A stretch of 64,000 nucleotides of DNA. Origin: Peptoniphilus_A olsenii (GTDB taxonomy: Bacteria > Bacillota > Clostridia > Tissierellales > Peptoniphilaceae). Position 1 is the stretch's first letter. Every line of letters starts with the position of its first letter. Shown one piece after another: positions 52,086 through 60,072 of the stretch. Position numbers and translations under genes: made by a program. Under the pieces are notes generated by a model that saw only the letters and a program-made list of their open reading frames with translations, was not told the origin of the DNA and did no database searches. The stretch spans positions 124,001 through 188,000 of the forward strand of contig NZ_JBEPMA010000003.1 in NCBI RefSeq assembly GCF_040545475.1. Reading direction: 5' to 3'.

Positions 52086-52648
52086 AAGTAAATTCTAGAA
52101 AAATTACAATATTAGCTATGTGTATAGCAATTAACCTTGTTGGCTCATGGATAGCACTTATTTTAAAGCTTCCTGTTTATCTAGATTCTATTGGAACGAT
52201 AATGGCGGGCTTTGCCTTTGGACCCATTTTTGGTTTGATTACAGGAGTATTAACAGCATTTGTAAACACAATTGGAGATCCGATAGCACTTTATTTTATG
52301 CCAACTCAATTGATAGTAGGTTTTATAGCAGGGTATGTAAAGTCATTAAAAGAGAAAAACTCCTACAAAAAATTATATCGAACTTTAATAATGTCAGTTC
52401 CTGCAGCAATATCCTCTGCATTTATTGCAACTTATTTATTTGGCACAGTAACGACTGCTGGATCTAGCTATATTGTTCAGTTTTTGAGAGCAATACTTGA
52501 TTTGAGCGATTTTGTGATAGTTTTTATAATACAATTAATTACAGACTATGCAGATAAACTAATTTCTATACTATTAGTTTCTAAAGTATATAATATGGCA
52601 GCATTTAGAAAAGTTCTGGAAAGAGATAGGTATAGACTTATAAAATAG
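52082..52648 (+). CDS. ECF transporter S component, probable queuosine/queuine-type substrate
   Basis: 188 residues with five to six membrane helices, typical of energy-coupling-factor S subunits. The N-terminal helix (KITILAMCIAINLVGSWIAL) and GTIMAGFAFGPIFGLITGVL (about 39-58) fit the family; AT least one Ala-rich AxxxA-like surface is seen in helix 1. Start and stop of the neighbours overlap by four bases (ATGA). The riboswitch predicts that it imports a queuosine precursor. The shared EcfA/A'/T module is not in this window. The stop lies inside the first unit of a tandem repeat. Confidence 0.82.
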   Translation: MKVNSRKITILAMCIAINLVGSWIALILKLPVYLDSIGTIMAGFAFGPIFGLITGVLTAFVNTIGDPIALYFMPTQLIVGFIAGYVKSLKEKNSYKKLYRTLIMSVPAAISSAFIATYLFGTVTTAGSSYIVQFLRAILDLSDFVIVFIIQLITDYADKLISILLVSKVYNMAAFRKVLERDRYRLIK

Positions 52649-52706
52649 CATTCACGTTGACTTATAAAATAGCTTTCACGTTGACTTATAAAATAGCATT
52701 GACGTG
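52635..52706 (+). repeat. Three tandem 24-bp repeats
   Basis: Units at 52635-52658, 52659-52682 and 52683-52706 (GACTTATAAAATAGCATTCA then CGTT) differ at one to two positions. The first holds the stop codon of the S-component gene, so the end of that gene has been duplicated. Confidence 0.9.
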
Positions 52707-52779
52707 GATGTACTAATTAATATTCGCATTTACTATTTCTTAATTTATAATTTTTAAAATTTTACTAATTATATTTATA

Positions 52780-52812
52780 AACCTGATTGAAGTATTTCAA
52801 CCAGGTTTTTTG
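52780..52812 (+). terminator. Intrinsic terminator of the salvage operon
   Basis: AACCTGATTGAA (52780-52791) pairs with TTCAACCAGGTT (52796-52807), one mismatch, then a T run. Confidence 0.8.
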
Positions 52813-52835
52813 CTTGAGTAAAAGTTTACAATAGA

Positions 52836-52861
52836 AAAACCGAGTCGCTCGACCCGGTTTT
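52836..52861. terminator. Second palindromic hairpin, terminator-like
   Basis: AAAACCGAGTCG (52836-52847) and CGACCCGGTTTT (52850-52861) pair with one mismatch. It may be a backup terminator in either direction. Confidence 0.5.
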
Positions 52862-53121
52862 ACAAAAGGAAATTAATTAAAAAAAGTGTATTAAATAATC
52901 TGTTACTATTTTAGCATAATAAAACAATAAAAACAAGTTTTTATAAAATAAAATTTTTTCTCAAGTTTTCGCTTTGTTAAGCCTTTTTATCAATATATTA
53001 TCAAATTATGATAAAAAAATTGTAAAAAATTAAAAAAATATTTATTTTATTTTCTAAGAATATATTTTTTAAAATGAGGTATCATTGTTTTAGATAGAAT
53101 TTAAATTTATTTCATAAATTA

Positions 53122-53148
53122 TTAGCAGAAGACTTGCAAGAGTGCTAA
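53122..53148 (+). promoter_or_regulatory. CIRCE-like operator of dnaJ-clpB
   Basis: TTAGCAGAA, nine bases, GAGTGCTAA. The right half is a perfect CIRCE half and the left keeps TTAGCA but not CTC; the 27-base length is exact. HrcA control is likely but the site is weaker than that of htpG. Confidence 0.75.
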
Positions 53149-53162
53149 ACATAATGTATAAT
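53134..53162 (+). promoter_or_regulatory. Promoter of dnaJ-clpB, overlapping the CIRCE-like site
   Basis: TTGCAA (53134-53139) and TATAAT (53157-53162) with a 17-base spacer. The -35 box sits in the CIRCE spacer. Confidence 0.75.
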
Positions 53163-53229
53163 AATGATAGTCAAAGAATGTCAAAGAAGATTTAAACTTT
53201 GATTAAAATAATCGTGAGGAGGAAGTTGT

Positions 53230-54138
53230 TTGAAATATAAAGATTATTACGAAATCTTGGGCGTGAAAAAAGACGCCGAAGAAAAGGAGATTAAGAGTGC
53301 CTATAGAAAACTCGCTAAAAAATATCATCCTGATTTAAATAAAGGTGATGATGCAGCGAGCGAAAAATTCAAGGAAATTTCCGAAGCATATGAAGTCCTC
53401 TCTGATAAAGACAAAAGAAAAAAATATGATACTTTTGGTTCTAATTATGATTTTAGTGCAGGATACGACTTTGATCCTTCTCAGTACGGTTATACTTACT
53501 CGACAGGAGGAAGCGGCACAGATTTTTCTGACTTTTTTGAAACTATATTTGGTTCTTCGAGAAGGGGAGGCGGAGGATTTAATATTGATGATATCTTCGG
53601 TGGTTTTTCTGGAACAGGTGGCAGAACAAAGTCACGTCAAAATAAAAGTAAATTTGAATCCGAGCTTACAATTTCTATTAAAGAAGCCTATTCGGGTACA
53701 GAGAAAAATGTCAGTTTAAGTTATGGAAGCGAAGTTTTTGATATCGATGTAAAAATACCTAGTGGCATCACTCGTGGTAAGAAGATAAGAGTTAAAGGTC
53801 AAAAATATGGATTACCTGGAGATATTATGTTTAAGATTAATATTAGAGATGAAAAAAATATGACTCTTGACGGACTCGATATTGAAATTACTGAAAATAT
53901 CTATCCTTGGACTGCGGTACTTGGTGGCACAAAAACTGTGGATGCTCTTGATGGCAAGTTAAAGCTTAAAATTCCACAAAATTTTGTTGGTGGCAACAAG
54001 ATGAGACTTGCTTCAAGAGGTTTTAAAGATTTGAAAAATAATGTGGGTGATTTATATATTAAATTTAATATTGTAAATCCTACTAAATTAAGCGAAAAAC
54101 AAATTGAACTTTATAAGGAGCTTGAAAGCTCAAATTAA
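53230..54138 (+). CDS. DnaJ-like co-chaperone without zinc finger (CbpA type)
   Basis: 302 residues. J domain 4-66 with HPD at 33-35, a Gly/Phe/Ser/Tyr-rich region (about 72-130) and two DnaJ C-terminal substrate-binding domains (about 137-295). The CxxCxGxG zinc repeats of true DnaJ are missing, so this is a class II protein. It hands substrates to DnaK and, with ClpB, would help rescue aggregates. The start is TTG at 53230 after GAGGAGGA. Joined to clpB in one heat-shock operon. Confidence 0.9.
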   Translation: MKYKDYYEILGVKKDAEEKEIKSAYRKLAKKYHPDLNKGDDAASEKFKEISEAYEVLSDKDKRKKYDTFGSNYDFSAGYDFDPSQYGYTYSTGGSGTDFSDFFETIFGSSRRGGGGFNIDDIFGGFSGTGGRTKSRQNKSKFESELTISIKEAYSGTEKNVSLSYGSEVFDIDVKIPSGITRGKKIRVKGQKYGLPGDIMFKINIRDEKNMTLDGLDIEITENIYPWTAVLGGTKTVDALDGKLKLKIPQNFVGGNKMRLASRGFKDLKNNVGDLYIKFNIVNPTKLSEKQIELYKELESSN

Positions 54139-54150
54139 AGAGGTGTTAAT

Positions 54151-56730
54151 ATGAATTTTGAAAAATTTACTCAAAAATCACTAGAGGCAGTGCAAGGTGC
54201 ATATAATGCTGCCAAAGAGTACGGTAACCCAGAGGTTAAAGAAATCCACATAAATTATGCACTTTTAAATGACAACGAAGGGCTTATACCAAGGGTTTTA
54301 ACCTATATGGATAAAAATCCAGAGATGATTAAAGCTGATGTATTAAAAGTTATTGAAAGACTACCTAAACAATCTGGCTCACAAGTATATGCTGACGAGT
54401 CTTATAGGAAAGTTTTTCAAAAAGCTGAAGAATTTAAAGAAAAACTTGGTGATGATTATCTTTCTGTTGAACATATATATTTAGGTATCATCTCAACTAA
54501 AGGAACAGATTCATCATCAGTATTTAATAGATTTAATATAGATATGGATTCTTTTTTAGCTGCATTGCAAAAAATACGTGGGAATCAACATGTAACAACA
54601 GATAATCCAGAAGGAACATATGATGCACTTAAAAAATATGGCGAAGATTTAACAGAACTAGCCAGAGATGGTAAACTCGATCCTGTAATTGGTCGTGACG
54701 AAGAAGTGCGAAATGTAATCAGGATTTTGTCAAGAAGAACTAAAAACAATCCAGTGCTTATAGGACCTCCTGGGGTTGGTAAAACTGCAATCGCTGGTGG
54801 ACTTGCACAGAGAATTGTTTCTGAGGATGTGCCTGAAGGTCTTAAAAATAAAACTGTATTCTCCCTTGATATGGGTGCTTTAGTTGCTGGTGCTAAATAC
54901 AGAGGCGAATTTGAAGAGAGACTAAAAGCGGTTTTAAATGAAATCAAAAAATCAGAAGGCGACATTATACTATTTATAGATGAAATTCACAATATAGTTG
55001 GTGCAGGCAAGACCGATGGAGCAATGGATGCTTCAAACTTATTAAAACCCATGCTTGCTCGTGGCGAGCTTCATGCTATTGGTGCAACAACTTTAGATGA
55101 ATATAGAAAGTATATCGAAAAAGACCCTGCATTAGAAAGAAGATTTCAAAAAGTGTTAGTAAATGAACCAACTGTAGAGGATACTATAGCAATTCTTCGT
55201 GGACTAAAAGGTAAATACGAAATTTATCACGGAATTAGAATTTCTGACTCTGCAGTAATTGCGGCGGCCACTCTTTCTGATAGATATATATCTGATAGAT
55301 TTTTGCCAGATAAAGCAATCGACTTGATGGATGAAAGCTGTGCTATGCTTAGAACAGAAATTGATTCTATGCCTACTGAAATTGACGAAGTAAGAAGAAA
55401 AATTTTGCAACTTGAAATTGAAAATGAAGCACTAAAAAAAGAAACTGATAAAGCAAGTAAAGATAGACTTGAAAAACTAGGTCAAGAATTATCTGAAGAA
55501 AAAGCCGAATTTGATAGATTAAAATCAAAATGGGAAACTGAAAAAAAGGGTCTAGACTCTTTAAAAGACATCAAAGAGCAAATTGAAGATGTAAATCATC
55601 AAATAGAAGAAGCTGAAAGAAATTATAATCTTGAAAAACTTTCTGAACTTAAATATGGAATTCTTCCTAAATTGCAAGAAGAACTGGCAGCGAAGGAAGC
55701 AGGTGTAAAAGATGAGTCTTCAATGGTCAAAGAAGAAGTTACTGAAGATGAAATTGCTCATGTAGTAAGTCGCTGGACTGGAATACCAGTTGAAAAGTTA
55801 AATGAAAGTGAAAGAGATAAACTTTTAAGTCTTGAAGACATTCTCCACAAGAGAGTTATAGGGCAAGATGAAGCTATAGAAGTAGTTTCGGATGCAGTAA
55901 TAAGGGCCAGAGCTGGACTTAAGGATAAAAACAAACCGATAGGTTCATTTATATTTTTGGGGCCAACAGGAGTTGGTAAAACTGAAACTGCAAAGGCTCT
56001 TACTGAAGCACTTTTCGATGATGAGAGAAATATGATAAGAATTGATATGTCCGAGTATATGGAAAAACACTCTGTTTCAAGACTTGTAGGTTCTCCTCCA
56101 GGATATGTAGGTTATGATGAAGGCGGTCAGTTGACAGAAGCAGTTAGAAGAAAGCCTTACAGTGTAATATTATTTGATGAAATCGAAAAGGCTCATGGAG
56201 ATGTATTTAATATTTTACTTCAAGTTCTTGATGATGGTCGTTTGACGGACAATCAAGGTAGGACAGTTGATTTTAAAAATACAGTTATTATTATGACTTC
56301 AAATATTGGTTCGCATTATTTGATAGATGGCATCAATGAAAATGGTGATATACTTGAATCTGCACGTGAAGCAGTGCTTGCAGATTTAAGATCAAAGTTC
56401 AGACCAGAATTTTTAAATAGAGTTGATGAGACAGTTCTATTTAAACCACTTGGCAAAAAAGAAATCTATGAAATTATCAAACAAAGTGTCAAAGAAGTTG
56501 AAGAAAAGCTTCAAGATAGAAATATTAAAATTGAGATTACAGAATCTGCACTAGACTTTATACTTCAATCTTCATTTAATGCACAATATGGAGCAAGACC
56601 TGTAAAAAGATTTATTGGTCACAGTTTAGAAACAGACCTTTCTAAAATGATAATAAAAGGGAATATTGTAGATGATGATGTTATAGAGGTTGACGCTATA
56701 GCAGGTGCTTTGACTGTTTCCAAAAAATAA
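54151..56730 (+). CDS. clpB: ATP-dependent disaggregase ClpB
   Basis: 859 residues, the normal ClpB length. Layout: N domain (1-145), AAA1 with GPPGVGKTAI (about 207-216), the ClpB-specific coiled-coil M domain (about 405-525), AAA2 with GPTGVGKTETA (about 607-617) and a C-terminal small domain. EEFEERLKAV-like FEERLKAVLNEIK and the second arginine-finger region are intact. It threads aggregated proteins with DnaK/DnaJ help. It lies 12 bases after the dnaJ-like gene, under the same CIRCE-type control. Confidence 0.97.
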   Translation: MNFEKFTQKSLEAVQGAYNAAKEYGNPEVKEIHINYALLNDNEGLIPRVLTYMDKNPEMIKADVLKVIERLPKQSGSQVYADESYRKVFQKAEEFKEKLGDDYLSVEHIYLGIISTKGTDSSSVFNRFNIDMDSFLAALQKIRGNQHVTTDNPEGTYDALKKYGEDLTELARDGKLDPVIGRDEEVRNVIRILSRRTKNNPVLIGPPGVGKTAIAGGLAQRIVSEDVPEGLKNKTVFSLDMGALVAGAKYRGEFEERLKAVLNEIKKSEGDIILFIDEIHNIVGAGKTDGAMDASNLLKPMLARGELHAIGATTLDEYRKYIEKDPALERRFQKVLVNEPTVEDTIAILRGLKGKYEIYHGIRISDSAVIAAATLSDRYISDRFLPDKAIDLMDESCAMLRTEIDSMPTEIDEVRRKILQLEIENEALKKETDKASKDRLEKLGQELSEEKAEFDRLKSKWETEKKGLDSLKDIKEQIEDVNHQIEEAERNYNLEKLSELKYGILPKLQEELAAKEAGVKDESSMVKEEVTEDEIAHVVSRWTGIPVEKLNESERDKLLSLEDILHKRVIGQDEAIEVVSDAVIRARAGLKDKNKPIGSFIFLGPTGVGKTETAKALTEALFDDERNMIRIDMSEYMEKHSVSRLVGSPPGYVGYDEGGQLTEAVRRKPYSVILFDEIEKAHGDVFNILLQVLDDGRLTDNQGRTVDFKNTVIIMTSNIGSHYLIDGINENGDILESAREAVLADLRSKFRPEFLNRVDETVLFKPLGKKEIYEIIKQSVKEVEEKLQDRNIKIEITESALDFILQSSFNAQYGARPVKRFIGHSLETDLSKMIIKGNIVDDDVIEVDAIAGALTVSKK

Positions 56731-56764
56731 ATTATTTATTTTAGTTTAATCTAATAAATAAGTA

Positions 56765-56802
56765 TTGACTTATCGAGTTAATATATATATATATATATAT
56801 AT
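56765..56802 (+). promoter_or_regulatory. Promoter with (AT)11 tract upstream of the RiPP-like locus
   Basis: TTGACT (56765-56770) is followed after 17 bases by TATATA (56788-56793), which lies within an uninterrupted (AT)11 tract (56781-56802). Such tracts are prone to length change. Confidence 0.5.
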
Positions 56803-56864
56803 TATGAAAATAGGGAAGATAGGATAGATTAAATTTAAAAGTTATAATTTAAAAGGGGGATTTT

Positions 56865-56988
56865 ATGAAACTAATCAATAAAAGTATTATAACAATTAAA
56901 CTGTCAAAGAAGTTGAAAGAACAAAGAGAAAGATGTATTACACATTGACAAAGATAATGAGGTAGAGGAGATTCTATCTCCTCTATAA
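56865..56988 (+). CDS. Candidate RiPP precursor peptide, probably frameshifted
   Basis: AAAAGGGGG precedes the ATG at 56865. The open frame encodes 27 residues (MKLINKSIITIKLSKK to RERCITH) and stops at TGA 56946-56948. The +1 frame is open from 56917 to TAA 56986-56988, ends LHIDKDNEVEEILSPL and stops two bases before the maturase start. One extra base between 56917 and 56945 would split what was a single peptide of about 40 residues. Its position before a radical SAM/SPASM gene and a transporter suggests a ribosomally made, modified peptide. No homologue is known to me. Confidence 0.45.
56963..56985 (+). other. Perfect hairpin between peptide and maturase genes
   Basis: TAGAGGAGAT (56963-56972) pairs perfectly with ATCTCCTCTA (56976-56985), three-base loop. 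No T run follows. It lies five bases before the radical SAM start and contains its only Shine-Dalgarno-like sequence (GAGGAG) in the stem. Confidence 0.7.
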
Positions 56989-56990
56989 AT

Positions 56991-58283
56991 ATGCTTTACA
57001 AAAATAATTGTTTTATAAAAAAAATTAATAATAAAATTTTTCTTTTTAATCCACATTCTTTTGCTATGATGGAGTACAATACATATGGTCTAAATGAAAA
57101 TGAATTTATTAATAATCTAACTCCTGGCCAGATAAATGAATTAAAAGAAATGGAAGTTTTTACAAATGATACTACATCCTATGCTTATTCGAGATATTAT
57201 TCAGATAGGATTAAATATAACAGAATTTTATCAATCTATGATATTTACAGTTTCAACTGTAATTTAAATTGTACATATTGTTTTGAAAATGGTATTGAAT
57301 CAAGTCAAAGTAAAAATTATATGGAAAGGTTATTATTCTATAAAGACTTTATAAATTTGTATTATGATGATTTTGATGTGCTTGATTTTGTATTATTTGG
57401 AGGTGAACCATTATTAAATATTAATTATATCAAACAAATTTCTGAGTATTTAACTGATACTTTTTTTGATAAAGTTATTGATTTTTCTATTACAACGAAT
57501 GGAACACTAATTGATAAACAAGTAACAGATTACATTAATGAATACAATGTATCAGAAGTAAGAATTACCTTAGATGGACCTGAAGAAATACATAACCATC
57601 GAAGACCGATGCATTTGAAATCTTCATTTAAAAAAACAATTGAAGGGTTAAGAACGTTGTGTTCGGATACTTCTGCGGATATAGTTATAAACACTATTAT
57701 AGATGAGGACAATAAAAATTTTTACCAAGATTTGTTTAAATATTTGAAGAATAATTTTTATGATTATTTTTATAAAATTAGCTTTAATGTAGGAAAAGTA
57801 TGTAAACCTATTAATTCTAAAAAATCTTTTGGGTTAATTAATAATGAATTTAATGTAAGTGAATATTATAGTATTATGGAATATATTTTAAAAAATGGGG
57901 GTACAATTACATCTCCATTTTACTCCTGCCAATGCTTAAATTCTACTGAGAAATCTTTTATTATTTCATCTGACATTTCTATATATAAATGTGTTAGTGC
58001 TGTAGGCAATAATAAATTTTTGTTATCGACATTTCAAGATTTTAAAAAAGATCCTAATTTGTTTTTTAAAAAAAATATTAAAATTATAGAAAATTCCCAT
58101 AGAGAAAATTGTTTTTCGTGTAAATATTTAACAATGTGTAATGGGGGATGTAAATATGATAATTATTTCAATAGCAAAGACATTTGTCGGGAATATTTAT
58201 TATCTCAAGAAATACACGGATTAATTAATATTTTACAGCAAGGGAGTATTTTAAAGGATGGAAAAATTAAAAAAAGATATTAG
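56991..58283 (+). CDS. Radical SAM/SPASM peptide maturase
   Basis: 430 residues. The radical SAM cluster motif CNLNCTYC has Cys90, Cys94 and Cys97; LFGGEPLLN (GGE motif), ITTNGTLI and RITLDGPEEIHNHRR follow. The C-terminal SPASM region is rich in cysteines (YSCQC, YKCVS, then CFSCKYLTMCNGGCKYD and DICREYL), fitting two auxiliary 4Fe-4S clusters. The first 80 residues could bind a leader peptide. Enzymes of this type make thioether or carbon-carbon links in RiPPs. The gene is intact, unlike its neighbours, and very AT-rich. It has no separate ribosome site apart from the hairpin stem. Confidence 0.88.
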   Translation: MLYKNNCFIKKINNKIFLFNPHSFAMMEYNTYGLNENEFINNLTPGQINELKEMEVFTNDTTSYAYSRYYSDRIKYNRILSIYDIYSFNCNLNCTYCFENGIESSQSKNYMERLLFYKDFINLYYDDFDVLDFVLFGGEPLLNINYIKQISEYLTDTFFDKVIDFSITTNGTLIDKQVTDYINEYNVSEVRITLDGPEEIHNHRRPMHLKSSFKKTIEGLRTLCSDTSADIVINTIIDEDNKNFYQDLFKYLKNNFYDYFYKISFNVGKVCKPINSKKSFGLINNEFNVSEYYSIMEYILKNGGTITSPFYSCQCLNSTEKSFIISSDISIYKCVSAVGNNKFLLSTFQDFKKDPNLFFKKNIKIIENSHRENCFSCKYLTMCNGGCKYDNYFNSKDICREYLLSQEIHGLINILQQGSILKDGKIKKRY

Positions 58284-59831
58284 TATATAATATCTTAAAT
58301 TTGGTATAAAAGAGTTTATAATTTCAAATATTATAGCACTATTAACAGTGGTCTTTAAGACGTTTTATCCATATTTAATCAGTTACTCTATTGATAATTT
58401 TAATTCTTTGACTATGAATAAAGTATTTATTATATGTATTGTCTTAGTTATTAGCGTTATACTAATGGATCTTACATATTATTTTAATAAGATAGTAAAG
58501 GCAAAATTCAAAAAAATCATTTGTTCAAACATTAGGCGTGATGCTTTTTTGGGATTTTTAAAAAAGATTATTCACCCAATAAAAAAGATGAAGATAAAGA
58601 AACGTCTTTCTTAGTAAATGATGTCAATGAAATCTATAGAGCATATTATGAAAATTTGATTTATTTTGTTAATAGTATTGTGATGCTAATAATAAGTACT
58701 TTTATTTTAATTAGTATTTCAGTAAGAATGGCTATAGTTATCATGGGTAGCTTAATTTTAGTATTTATGATTCCAAGATATGTAGGAAAAAACTTAAAAT
58801 TTTATAATAAAGACTTATCTATAAAAAGAGGTAAGTACTTATCAACAAGTGACCAACTTTTTTGTGCGGCAGAATTAATTAATTATAGAGATAATAAAAA
58901 TATAGAAAATATTTATTTTAAGTCTTTAGAAAATATGCAAGAGTCAAATTATAATTTGGATAAGTACCAGTCTCTGATTCAAATTGTATCGGGATCTTCT
59001 TTATACATTCAAATGCTTTTGGCTTTTATTTTTGGATTAATATTTTCATATAAAGGAATAATTACAATTGGAGAATTTGCAGCTGCACAATTATATTGCG
59101 AATATATTGCTCAGTACAGTATGAACCTCGTTGACGAATTATTAGAAATAAGAGGAGCAAGGGTATATTTTGATAAATTAGAAGAGATTCAATTAAATTT
59201 ATTTAATAGTAAGGTTAGAAAGAAATTTAGAGTTAATTCGAATATTATTGAAATTAAACATTTAATATACTCAATAGATAAAAAACCTTTATTTAATGGT
59301 TTAAATCTAAAAGTTAAAAAGAATTTAAAATATATTTTGAAAGGCAAAAATGGTTCGGGTAAGAGTACCTTATTTAAAATAATTATAGGTCTTATTAATA
59401 GATATGAAGGGAGTGTGGAGCTATCTACTGATAAAATAAAATATATTCCTCAAGAAAAATATTTATTCAATGGAACGGTTCTAGAAAATATCACATTATT
59501 TGATGATAATATTAAACCAAGTGATATTTATTCAATAAATAATTTAAAAGAGATTTTTGATTTTAAATATGATTTAGATCATTATATATCTTATGAAAAT
59601 AATAATTTATCTGGTGGAGAATCTAGAAAAATTTGCTTAATTAGGACACTTTATAAAGAAGCAGATTTATACCTTTTAGATGAGCCGATGAATGATTTAG
59701 ATTTAAATATCAGAGTGAAACTTTTAAAATATTTAGAAGAGTTAAATTCCACAATAATAGTAATTGATCACAATATTAACCAAAGTAATTCTGATTTTAT
59801 AAGTGTTAATTTAGATAATAATAGTTTTTAA
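58258..59831 (+). pseudogene. ABC exporter (fused membrane and ATPase domains) with a stop and a frameshift
   Basis: A single exporter of about 520 residues can be rebuilt from 58258. The natural frame MEKLKKDISI meets TAA at 58288-58290, then continues YLKFGIKEFIISNII into helix 1. At 58560-58566 the run A-AAA-AAG breaks the frame; one base more, or a -1 slip, joins GFLKK to DYSPNKKDEDKETSFLVND and on through the longest open part (58656-59831). The ATPase has GKNGSGKST, LSGGESRK, LLDEPMNDLD and an H-loop IDHN, all intact. No C39 peptidase domain is present. It overlaps the end of the maturase gene by 26 bases. The modified peptide would be its cargo. Confidence 0.8.
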
Positions 59832-59856
59832 TAGTTTTAAATATTATTCAAATAAG

Positions 59857-59900
59857 TCTGAAAATATTGTAATTAATATTATGATATTTTCAGATTTTTT
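59857..59900 (+). terminator. Intrinsic terminator of the RiPP-like locus
   Basis: TCTGAAAATAT (59857-59867) pairs perfectly with ATATTTTCAGA (59884-59894), then a T run. Confidence 0.8.
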
Positions 59901-60072
59901 TATTTTATAATTGTTAAGAAAATATTACACAAATGTTAAGATTGATTAATTCCTATAAATTTTCACGTTATTTTCACAAAAGGAGGGTACTATACATAAT
60001 AATTAGCTAAGTAGTTGGCTAATGTGAGTTTTGAGTTTAATGATGAACTTAGTTTTAGGAGGAGTATAAATT

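Noticed and set aside
52635..52706. CRISPR-like repeats
   Set aside because: The units are directly adjacent with no spacers and no cas genes are present.
58560..58566. Programmed -1 frameshifting as the certain explanation of the exporter break
   Set aside because: The heptamer fits, but the TAA at 58288-58290 and the lack of a clear stimulatory structure make gene decay more likely; kept only as a hypothesis.
58348..58614. A separate 88-residue membrane protein gene
   Set aside because: It is the N-terminal fragment of the exporter, ended by the frame break at 58560; the start would cut helix 1.
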